The notes under the pieces were generated by a model that searched no databases, was not told where the DNA came from, and worked only from the letters and a program-made list of their open reading frames with translations. A stretch of 20,523 nt of DNA from an uncultured Treponema sp. GTDB lineage: Bacteria > Spirochaetota > Spirochaetia > Treponematales > Treponemataceae. The translations under genes and the position numbers were made by a program. The stretch lies in contig CALCRU010000077.1 in assembly GCA_937894335.1 (NCBI GenBank), forward strand, positions 1 to 20,523, in the 5' to 3' direction. Positions 13,819-20,523 of the stretch are shown here, piece by piece (within the stretch, counting starts at the first letter, position 1; each line of letters begins with the position of its first letter).

Positions 13819-15843
13819 ATGGACATTTCGGGAATTTTCCATAAGGAAGAAAATCTGCCCTTAAGCGTGGAGCAGTGCAGTTCCTTCCACAGGTGCAGTT
13901 ATGCCATGCTGCAGCCTAGCGAAGAGCCTGACAAAGAAAACCTGCTCTTTGCAACCGCACAGATTGACGACCTTATCAAACTGGTAAAACGACCCGAGCA
14001 GATTAAAAACTGCATTGCTAACGACTTTGCCTTTTACGGTTCTGGCTGGCAGTCATGGGGCTTTGGCGGAGAAATTGAATGCGGAAAATATCAGAAGGAA
14101 TACATTCCCATCATTCCCCAGTGGAAGCAGTACATTACCTTTCCCGGAAAACCTTCTTCTCTGGTTCCAAAAGAAAAACTCCTTAAGGGGCAGTTCATAA
14201 TCTACCTTAGGTGGGGCACGACATATATGGTAATTGCATCCACAGGAAATGCTTCTCCTGCCTACAATGAAGTTCGTCCACGCCCTGCTGAAGAATTTAA
14301 AGAAGATTCCCGTAACAAGGTGCTTCCTCCAGTTCAGTTTTTTGTGGACAGAAATACCCGTACCCTTTACTGCACCGCATACTCTGATGGAAAAAAATGG
14401 CGAGCTGGAGAAAGAATTGCAGAAATAACAATTTTTGTGGCATACAATTACTTTGCTCTTAAAAACGGAATTGCAGCCCTGTTTGGCTCTTCTGAAAGTC
14501 CTCGCATGCAGCAGTTGGAATTTCTTAACTGTGCCTATGACGACCGCATCAGAAGAATCTACACTGCAGGATGGGAAAGTTGGTACAATCACTATGCAAA
14601 CATTGACAGCAAACTTATTGCTGCAGATTTGGAAAATCTTTCCAAGACGGATAACCTTATAAACCTGCACTGTATTCAAAGAAACCGTCCCGTTGTGTTC
14701 CAGGTTGATGACGGCTGGGAAAAGGCCTGCGGACAGTGGGAAGTTGACGAAAACCGTTTTCCAGAAGGTATGACCACCCTTGCTTCCTCAATCGAAGAAA
14801 AGGGATTTATTCCGGGGCTTTGGCTTGCACCCTTTATTGTGGACTGGAGAAGTTCCATTGCAAAAAATCACCGAGACTGGATTCTTAGAGACAAAAAGGG
14901 TAAGCCTATTCCTGCAGGATTCCATCTTCTGTGGGGCGCTCCCTTTGGAAAAGACCAACCTTCAAAGCCCTATTCTTATTTCTGCCTAGACTTAAGCAAT
15001 GATGAAGTTGTGGACTATCTTGCCAGAGTTATGGATACCGTTGTAAACAAGTGGGGATTCAGATACCTTAAACTGGACTTTCTCTTTGCGGGAATGATTG
15101 ACGGTGTGTTTAAAAACGGAGGTGCCGCCTATCAGTGGTACGATCGTGCAATCAGAATGATTACCGCAATAAAAGAAAACCGCAATTCTCAGCCTGTGGC
15201 ATATTTGGGCTGCGGACTTCCCCTTGAGTCTTCGTTTAACCAGTTCCCCCTTTCAAGAATTGGACCCGACACTCGCGAGGCATGGGATACCAACTATCTT
15301 CGTAGGGCACACTTTTCTGCAAGGGCAGGAGCATATGCAAACCTTCAGAGCACCATAGGACACGCCTTCTGGAACAAGAGTGTTTACCTTAACGATGCCG
15401 ATGTTGTTTTCATGCGCTATGAAAACATTTCCCTTACCGACACAGAAAAGGAACTTATTGCCCTTACCGACTACATGTTCTCAAGCCAGCTTATGCTTTC
15501 TGATGATCCGGTAAAATTTAACAGCGCAAGTGAAGGCTTCTTTACTAACCACATTGAAAACCTGTTTAAAATTCTGCGCGAAACGGAATGGGCCGTGCTT
15601 AACATGACTGATGAAACCTACTGCGTGTATTCAAAAAACCTTCGCTTTGTAGGATTTATAAACCTGTCGGACAAGCCTGTTCCCCTTCATGACGGTCAGA
15701 TTCATGACGAACTGGGACTTAACGGAGTAAGCGACAGTACTGCATACGAACCGCTTCTTCTGCATGCAACAAAAACCAAGAACGGCTACCTTATGGAAAA
15801 ACATTCTCTAAGCCTGTGGGAATTCCAAAGGGCAAGCATCTAA
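13819..15843 (+). CDS. alpha-galactosidase, glycoside hydrolase family 36-like
   Basis: Retaining glycosidase expected to release galactose from melibiose, raffinose-type sugars or other alpha-galactosides. It has 674 residues and no signal peptide, so it acts on imported sugar. An N-terminal beta domain (about 1-235) has the SGWQSWG stretch (75-81), and a TIM barrel (about 245-560) has AGWESWYNHY (250-259) and VFQVDDGWE (293-301). The nucleophile is Asp420 in YLKLDFLFAG, and the likely acid/base is Asp484 in RIGPDTREAWD. A small C-terminal beta domain ends the protein. The start is chosen at 13819 because GGAGG lies five bases before it; the earlier in-frame ATG at 13807 overlaps that site and has no ribosome binding site of its own. 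First gene of the operon. Another alpha-glycoside specificity within the GH36 clan remains possible. Confidence 0.87.
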   Translation: MDISGIFHKEENLPLSVEQCSSFHRCSYAMLQPSEEPDKENLLFATAQIDDLIKLVKRPEQIKNCIANDFAFYGSGWQSWGFGGEIECGKYQKEYIPIIPQWKQYITFPGKPSSLVPKEKLLKGQFIIYLRWGTTYMVIASTGNASPAYNEVRPRPAEEFKEDSRNKVLPPVQFFVDRNTRTLYCTAYSDGKKWRAGERIAEITIFVAYNYFALKNGIAALFGSSESPRMQQLEFLNCAYDDRIRRIYTAGWESWYNHYANIDSKLIAADLENLSKTDNLINLHCIQRNRPVVFQVDDGWEKACGQWEVDENRFPEGMTTLASSIEEKGFIPGLWLAPFIVDWRSSIAKNHRDWILRDKKGKPIPAGFHLLWGAPFGKDQPSKPYSYFCLDLSNDEVVDYLARVMDTVVNKWGFRYLKLDFLFAGMIDGVFKNGGAAYQWYDRAIRMITAIKENRNSQPVAYLGCGLPLESSFNQFPLSRIGPDTREAWDTNYLRRAHFSARAGAYANLQSTIGHAFWNKSVYLNDADVVFMRYENISLTDTEKELIALTDYMFSSQLMLSDDPVKFNSASEGFFTNHIENLFKILRETEWAVLNMTDETYCVYSKNLRFVGFINLSDKPVPLHDGQIHDELGLNGVSDSTAYEPLLLHATKTKNGYLMEKHSLSLWEFQRASI

Positions 15844-15873
15844 TTAAACTTTAAAATACTTATGGAGGAAAAT

Positions 15874-17388
15874 ATGAAAGACAGAAGTTCTGTAATTTTT
15901 GGAAATCAGATTGACAGGGCAACAATTAAAAAGGCTGCCAAGACTCAGAAGAAATTCCTTAGGAAGTTTGGAGACGACCGCTCAACTCCCTATCATCTTG
16001 CAGCTGTAGACAACGAAGTTCTTACTCCCGTTATGGGCGTCAAGGTTTTAAAGCTTTCAGACAATCCCCTCGAAACTCTTCCAGAAAAATGCGTCATCAT
16101 AGGAAACATCCGCATGGGATTTGGACACTACCGCATTTCTATGGCAATGGCTTCCTGCGCACATGCAATGGGATACACTCCGCTTTGGCTTGATCTTAAT
16201 TCTTTCCCCGAAACAACTTGCACAAAAATAATCAGTTCCCAGAACGAACTGTATTCCTTGGGTTCTCGCCTTTCCCAAAAGTTCAAACTCTTTAACAAAC
16301 TTGTCTGGGATCCTTTAAACTACGAAGGCTTTAAAAAACTTTCCTACAATGCAGGCGACCAAAAAAATGCAGAGCTTATGGTTCCTCTTTTTACTGACAT
16401 TCCCAAAGATGTTCCCTATATTGCAACTCATGTGTGGCCTTCTCAGGCGGCAGTTCATGCAGGCCTTACCCATGTGGTAAATGCAATTCCAGACAACTGG
16501 CCCATGGCACTTCATCTTTCGGAAGGGGCGTTGCACACCATTCAGACTCCATCTTCCTACATAGGCTACAGAACCCTTGCAGGATTTGACGAAAAGCGAA
16601 CCCTTAACCCCATGGGAGAAAATGACATTGTCTATACAGCCCACTATGTTGACGATGAACTTGTACAGAACATAGAAAAAGACTGTGCCGCAAGAATTGA
16701 CCGTCTGCAAAATGGAAAGCCACTCCGCTTCCTGCTTAGCATTGGAGGAGCCGGTGCCCAGGGAGACTATTTTGCTTCTCTTATAAAGACACTTGTTCCC
16801 TACATAAAGCAGAACAAGGCGACCCTTTATCTTAACATAGGCGACTATGCCAATGTGTGGGACATGTTCAGACAGAAGATATCAGGCATTGAAGAACTGG
16901 CAGTCCTTCATTTTGACGACTGGGCAAAGACAACTGAATTTGTAAACTCAGCCCTTGCAGATTCTTCCTGCGAAAAGCCCCAGTCAAAGGGAATTCATGT
17001 GTTCTGCCACAAGAATATTTTTGCGGCTGTGTATGCCACGAACCTTCTTATGCGTGCCTGTGACCTACTTATGACAAAGCCTAGCGAGCTTGCATTCTAT
17101 CCTGTTCCCAAACTGATGATTCAGCATGTGGGCGGTCACGAGAAGTGGGGCGCAATCCGAAGTGCAGAAGTTGGCGACGGTACTCCTGAGTGCTATTCTC
17201 TTGATTACGCCATGTTCATGATAAGGCAGTTTGCAGAAAAGCCTGATATGCTCATTCAGATGAACAATGCAATAATTGCAAACAAAAAATCTGGCTTGTA
17301 CAACGGAGCCTATCACGCGGTAGAGCTTGCCGCAGGAATTACTCCTCTTGACGGAAAAGGCTCAAGGTATGCATATGCAGGCCGCTGA
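15874..17388 (+). CDS. GT-B-like glycosyltransferase fold protein, function unknown
   Basis: A 504-residue cytoplasmic protein not recognised as a characterised family. It looks like two Rossmann-type halves. The N half has IIGNIRMGFGHYR (75-87), recalling the glycine-rich acceptor loop with GxGH of MurG and MGDG-synthase-like glycosyltransferases. The C half has RFLLSIGGAGAQGDY (285-299) and then MTKPSELAFYPVPKLMIQHVGGHE, 24 residues at 400-423, here given by its key parts MTKPSEL and QHVGGHE, placed like the donor-binding TRPG...GHE region of GT-B enzymes. The assignment is by motif position only. The start at 15874 has GGAGG five bases upstream; the earlier ATG at 15862 overlaps that site. 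It lies 30 bases after the alpha-galactosidase gene and overlaps the start of the TetR gene, so it belongs to the same operon. Confidence 0.7.
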   Translation: MKDRSSVIFGNQIDRATIKKAAKTQKKFLRKFGDDRSTPYHLAAVDNEVLTPVMGVKVLKLSDNPLETLPEKCVIIGNIRMGFGHYRISMAMASCAHAMGYTPLWLDLNSFPETTCTKIISSQNELYSLGSRLSQKFKLFNKLVWDPLNYEGFKKLSYNAGDQKNAELMVPLFTDIPKDVPYIATHVWPSQAAVHAGLTHVVNAIPDNWPMALHLSEGALHTIQTPSSYIGYRTLAGFDEKRTLNPMGENDIVYTAHYVDDELVQNIEKDCAARIDRLQNGKPLRFLLSIGGAGAQGDYFASLIKTLVPYIKQNKATLYLNIGDYANVWDMFRQKISGIEELAVLHFDDWAKTTEFVNSALADSSCEKPQSKGIHVFCHKNIFAAVYATNLLMRACDLLMTKPSELAFYPVPKLMIQHVGGHEKWGAIRSAEVGDGTPECYSLDYAMFMIRQFAEKPDMLIQMNNAIIANKKSGLYNGAYHAVELAAGITPLDGKGSRYAYAGR

Positions 17389-18055
17389 AAAACACAGAAA
17401 GGAACTTGAATCCCTTAAGGCTTCCAGAATACGGCACATAATAGAATGCTCTTACAACCTGTTTGCCGAAAAGGGATTTGACCTTGTTACCATGAACGAG
17501 ATTGCAAGCGTCTCTGAAATAGGAGTGGCGTCCCTGTACAGATATTTTTCTACCAAGGAAGATTTAGCTATCGAGTGCGCCATCTATGCATGGTCAAAGC
17601 AGAATGATTTTTTTAGGGAATACTACACTTCCCCTGAGTACGATTCTCTTGCGGGATTTGAACAGCTTAAGGCTCTTCTTAACGCTTTTCCCCTTGCTTA
17701 TGCAAAGAACGAACAGTTCTTCCGCTTCATCTATTACTTTGATGCGTTTGTGCATCGGCAGAATGTTTCCAAGGAACGGCTTGCGGAATACGAAAAGGGA
17801 ATTGCAACTGTAGGTCAGTTGGTGCTTTCTGCACTTGAAAAAGGTGAAGGCGACGGTTCTGTAACATATTCAGGACTTAAAAAACTTAATCCCAAAATCA
17901 GGCGTAGCGAAGTCTACTTTACCGTGACACATTCGCTTTTTAGCATGGTGCAGAAGATGTCCCTTTCTGGGGATATGCTTACTATGGATTTGGAAGTAAT
18001 GCCCGAGCAGCAGATTGCGCTGTTGGTGGAAGTTATTCTGAACGCCATAAAATAA
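17369..18055 (+). CDS. TetR-family transcriptional regulator
   Basis: DNA-binding regulator of 228 residues. The N-terminal helix-turn-helix domain spans about 20-68, with IIECSYNLFAEKGFDLVTMNEIA, in parts SYNLFAEKGF and TMNEIA, followed by the recognition helix and the highly typical ASLYRYFSTKEDL. The C-terminal ligand-binding domain is all helical and of no recognised subgroup. The open frame runs back to 17327, but the ATG at 17369 (AAAGG eight bases upstream) or that at 17375 (AAGG seven bases upstream) is more likely, so the gene overlaps the end of the GT-B-like gene by 14-20 bases. Its place inside the alpha-galactosidase operon suggests that it controls that operon, probably through the repeats at 13761-13788, with a sugar or glycoconjugate as possible inducer. 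Confidence 0.88.
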   Translation: MHMQAAEKHRKELESLKASRIRHIIECSYNLFAEKGFDLVTMNEIASVSEIGVASLYRYFSTKEDLAIECAIYAWSKQNDFFREYYTSPEYDSLAGFEQLKALLNAFPLAYAKNEQFFRFIYYFDAFVHRQNVSKERLAEYEKGIATVGQLVLSALEKGEGDGSVTYSGLKKLNPKIRRSEVYFTVTHSLFSMVQKMSLSGDMLTMDLEVMPEQQIALLVEVILNAIK

Positions 18056-18083
18056 AATAGTCTTATATAGAAGGAGGTTTGTC

Positions 18084-19517
18084 ATGAAAGCATTGACAAA
18101 AGGAAAAATCTGGCTGTTCGCAATAGGTCAGTTTGGTTGGGCGCTTCTTTCTGGGTTGATTGGAAGCTGGCTCGTAAGTTTTTATCTTCCCAGTGACGAG
18201 GCAATTGCAAGCGGTCAGGTGGTGCTTATTCCCCAAGGTCGCGTTATTTTGGGAATCCTTACCGTAATTGGTGGCATTACTGCATTGGGACGCCTATTTG
18301 ATGCGGTAACCGACCCTCTGGTTGCCTCCCTTTCTGACAAGTGCAAGTCTAAGGACGGAAGGCGAATTCCTTTCTTAAAGTGGGCGGCTCTTCCCTTTGC
18401 AATTACAACAGTGCTAGTCTTCTGGGCACCCTTTGATGCAACGGTTGGTTCAGGAAGCATTTTAAATTCAATCTGGGTATGTGTAATGGTTCTTGCTTAC
18501 TACTTCTGCATTACACTTTACTGCACTCCATACACGGCATTATATTCCGAAATTACCCATACAGAAAAGGAAAGAATGCTTGCCTCATCTGCAATTTCTC
18601 TTACATTCATTGTGGGTACTGCAATAGGTTATCTTGGACCCATGGTTTGGGGCGCCCTTACTCCTGTTCTTGGAAGCCGCATGCTTGCAATCAGAATTAC
18701 ATTTGTAATTTTTGCAGCGGTTGCTCTTGTGTGCATGTATGTTCCAGTCTTTGCAATAAAGGAAAAGGATTATGTTACAACCCAGCCTTCACAGGCTAGC
18801 ATGATGCAGTCCCTTGGAAAGACTTTTAAAAATCCTTCATTCAGGGTTTTTGTTGGTTCAGATGTTTTCTATTGGATTGGACTTACCATGTTCCAGACAG
18901 GAATCCCTTACTTTGTTACATCCCTCTTAAAACTTCCCGAGGCATTCCAGTCAATGTTCCTTGTGCTTATGACTGCCATTTCACTTTTGTTCTATGTTCC
19001 CATCAACGCAATTACTGCAAAAGTGGGTAAGAAGAAAATGGTCGTCTTTGCATTTGCAATGTTTACGCTTGTGTTTGCATTCACTGCATTTACACAGGGC
19101 TCAGCAGAGGGGGCTTCTTTAATCAATACTCCTTTTGGAGCGGCTTCTTTAAGTCAGCTTGTTCAGGGACTGATTATGATTGTATGCGGTGCTCTTCCTA
19201 TGGCAATCTTTGGCATTCTTCCTCAGGCAATGGTTGCGGACTGTGCGGAATACGATTCAAGGCTTACTGGCGAAAGCAGGCAGGGCATGTTCTTTGCGGC
19301 AAGAACTTTCTGCATGAAGTTGGGACAGGCTCTTGCCATGGTGATTTTTACTTCACTTGCAACACTGGGCGTAAACAAGGTTACTGGTGTAAACTCTGGA
19401 AGCGGTTACCGCATTGCTGCTCTTGCTGCTGCAATACTCTGTGCCGTTGGCGGAATAATCCTCCTCTTCTACAACGAAAATAAAGTGCTTGGCAAAACCG
19501 AGCAGGCTGCCTCATGA
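18084..19517 (+). CDS. GPH-family sugar:cation symporter (MFS), probable alpha-galactoside transporter
   Basis: Inner-membrane transporter of the glycoside-pentoside-hexuronide family (MelB-like), which moves sugars with Na+ or H+. It has 477 residues with about twelve hydrophobic segments. The family hallmark is visible after the second membrane segment: LFDAVTDPLVASLSDK (71-86) with Asp73, Asp77 and Asp85, followed by KDGRRIPFL. The ATG at 18084 has a strong GGAGG six bases upstream. It lies 28 bases after the TetR gene. The position next to a cytoplasmic alpha-galactosidase suggests melibiose or a similar alpha-galactoside as substrate; this is inference, and the coupling ion cannot be read from sequence. 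Confidence 0.92.
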   Translation: MKALTKGKIWLFAIGQFGWALLSGLIGSWLVSFYLPSDEAIASGQVVLIPQGRVILGILTVIGGITALGRLFDAVTDPLVASLSDKCKSKDGRRIPFLKWAALPFAITTVLVFWAPFDATVGSGSILNSIWVCVMVLAYYFCITLYCTPYTALYSEITHTEKERMLASSAISLTFIVGTAIGYLGPMVWGALTPVLGSRMLAIRITFVIFAAVALVCMYVPVFAIKEKDYVTTQPSQASMMQSLGKTFKNPSFRVFVGSDVFYWIGLTMFQTGIPYFVTSLLKLPEAFQSMFLVLMTAISLLFYVPINAITAKVGKKKMVVFAFAMFTLVFAFTAFTQGSAEGASLINTPFGAASLSQLVQGLIMIVCGALPMAIFGILPQAMVADCAEYDSRLTGESRQGMFFAARTFCMKLGQALAMVIFTSLATLGVNKVTGVNSGSGYRIAALAAAILCAVGGIILLFYNENKVLGKTEQAAS

Positions 19518-19526
19518 CATCTGGTA

Positions 19527-20459
19527 ATGAAGCGTTTTGACTTAAGGGCGGAAAAATCTGAGCGACTGGACATCTTCCTTCGCCGGGTTCTTCCGCCTCT
19601 TGTAAATTCTCAAATCTCAAATAGCAAGATTCGCAGGTTGATTGTTGCAGGCACCGTAAGCGTAAGTGGCAGACAGTGCCGCCTTCCTTCTTTTGTTCTT
19701 CGCGGAACAGAATCCGTCACCGTAAGCGTAGATGAAGACAGACTCTTTTACGAAAAGCAGCCTGATGACATTTTGTTTACGCTGACCGAAAAAGATCTGC
19801 TTTACGAAGATGATTATATTATTGTTGTAAACAAGCCAGCCTTTATTTCTACGGAAGAAACCGTGGTAAAGGGTAGGGCAAATCTTCATCAGTGTGTGGT
19901 GGACTACCTTTGGAAAAAAAATCCTTCCCTTAGAAATCCTCCATATGCTGGAATAATGCACAGACTTGACAGAGAAACAAGCGGAGTTATTCTGTTCACA
20001 AAATCCCGAAGTGCAAATGCAGGCATACACGGTCAGTTTGAATCTCATACTGTCATAAAAAAATATCGTGCCGTATGTGCTCCTGCAAAAGCTGCTCTTA
20101 CCCTGCCAGATGAATTTTCAGTACGCCTTACCATGGGACGCATAAGCGCAAAGTCTTCCCAGTGCAAAATGGGTCTGCTTTCTCCTTCAAAAGGCGGACA
20201 GGATTCCCACACTGATTTTAAAGTCTCTTCTTTTAATAACGGGCTTTATTATGTTGACGCCCTGCTCCATACAGGAAGGATTCATCAGATTAGGTTTCAT
20301 CTTTCACAAAAGGGCTTTCCCATTCTGGGCGACACTTTGTACGGTGGACGCACCTACGAAAGAATTATGCTCCATTCTTACTCCCTTACTTTTGTACATC
20401 CCATTAGCGGCAAAGAGATGACTGTAACTGCACCTTTGCCACAAGGCTTTGCTCCATAA
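19527..20459 (+). CDS. RluA/RluD-family RNA pseudouridine synthase
   Basis: Converts specific uridines in rRNA or tRNA to pseudouridine. The 310 residues comprise an N-terminal S4-like RNA-binding domain (about 12-65) and the catalytic domain (about 85-300). The catalytic motif HRLDRETSG (145-153) contains Asp148, and the second signature GRIHQIR (250-256) is intact. The site modified (RluA, RluC or RluD type) cannot be fixed from sequence, so no symbol is given. The ATG lies nine bases after the symporter stop, with only a weak GGT before it, so expression may depend on translation of the upstream gene. It has no evident functional link to the sugar genes. The right insertion sequence begins ten bases after its stop, removing any native terminator. 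Confidence 0.92.
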   Translation: MKRFDLRAEKSERLDIFLRRVLPPLVNSQISNSKIRRLIVAGTVSVSGRQCRLPSFVLRGTESVTVSVDEDRLFYEKQPDDILFTLTEKDLLYEDDYIIVVNKPAFISTEETVVKGRANLHQCVVDYLWKKNPSLRNPPYAGIMHRLDRETSGVILFTKSRSANAGIHGQFESHTVIKKYRAVCAPAKAALTLPDEFSVRLTMGRISAKSSQCKMGLLSPSKGGQDSHTDFKVSSFNNGLYYVDALLHTGRIHQIRFHLSQKGFPILGDTLYGGRTYERIMLHSYSLTFVHPISGKEMTVTAPLPQGFAP

Positions 20460-20469
20460 GAACAAAGAA

Positions 20470-20523
20470 TGAACTGACCCCAAATTTTAGGACAGTTTAA
20501 GCAGCAACCTCGCTTGGAGTTTT
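20470..20523 (-). mobile_element. IS3-like insertion sequence, one end only
   Basis: The tip at 20470 reads tgaactgaccccaaatttta, followed by ggacagtttaa, an IS3-type terminal inverted repeat. It resembles the left-edge element (both have accccaa, ggaca and tttaa in order) but is clearly a different element. Just inside it the minus strand has a TAA (20497-20499) closing a frame that is open to the window edge. Both elements therefore have their transposase 3' ends facing the 20-kb gene block. Confidence 0.6.
20497..20523 (-). CDS. transposase C-terminal tail (partial)
   Basis: Eight codons on the minus strand, KTPSEVAA, followed by TAA. A K/L-T-P-x-E-V-type ending is common at the C terminus of DDE transposases of IS3-like and IS30-like elements, and the stop lies directly inside the terminal repeat. 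The rest is beyond the window. Confidence 0.4.
   Translation of the reverse strand, partial: KTPSEVAA

Noticed and set aside
1..20523. The whole block as a composite transposon between two insertion sequences
   Set aside because: The terminal repeats differ in many positions, so the two ends belong to different elements, and the genes between them are mostly housekeeping genes.

Overview
The window looks like chromosomal DNA from a bacterium of the spirochete type, most likely a host-associated (gut or rumen) Treponema. This is an inference from the style of the proteins (an RRM RNA-binding protein, MutS2, ArgR, a cation-coupled GPH sugar transporter, intracellular glycosidases) and from hairpin repeats; no rRNA or other decisive marker is present. 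The segment carries 15 full-length protein genes, packed tightly, and both ends run into different IS3-like insertion-sequence ends. No tRNA, rRNA or CRISPR array was seen.

Layout. Positions 1-50 are the 3' end of an IS3-family element. A minus-strand block follows (83-7227): pgi (glucose-6-phosphate isomerase), argR (arginine repressor), a 225-base spacer filled with paired hairpins, then the compact operon gph-mutS2-tcdA (transcribed in that order; junctions of 2 and 0 bases), a 320-base gap containing a small repeat cluster and the gph promoter, and a small secreted protein of unknown function. A divergent promoter region at 7228-7330 leads to the plus-strand pair gltX-lacZ (glutamyl-tRNA synthetase and a GH2 beta-galactosidase). 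An adenosine/adenine deaminase gene (minus) converges on lacZ with 17 bases between them. From 12480 all genes are on the plus strand: an RRM protein and an M28 peptidase as one transcript, then a TTGACA/GATAAT promoter with operator-like repeats that drives a five-gene run: GH36 alpha-galactosidase, a GT-B-like protein of unknown function, a TetR regulator, a GPH sugar:cation symporter and an RluA-type pseudouridine synthase. The right end (20470-20523) enters a second IS3-like element.

How the genes fit together. The 13.7-19.5 kb cluster reads as an alpha-galactoside use locus: symporter for uptake, cytoplasmic alpha-galactosidase for hydrolysis, TetR regulator for control, and a glycosyltransferase-like protein whose role is open. 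This is the best candidate for an undescribed system. The second candidate is the set of three hairpins in the argR-tcdA spacer that each present ACARGGAUGU in the loop, the sequence recognised by the RNA-binding regulator CsrA. Other observations are an ARG-box-like palindrome on the argR promoter, promoters placed so close to gph and add that the mRNAs may be almost leaderless, and a MutS2 whose C-terminal Smr domain lacks the usual LDxR nuclease motif.
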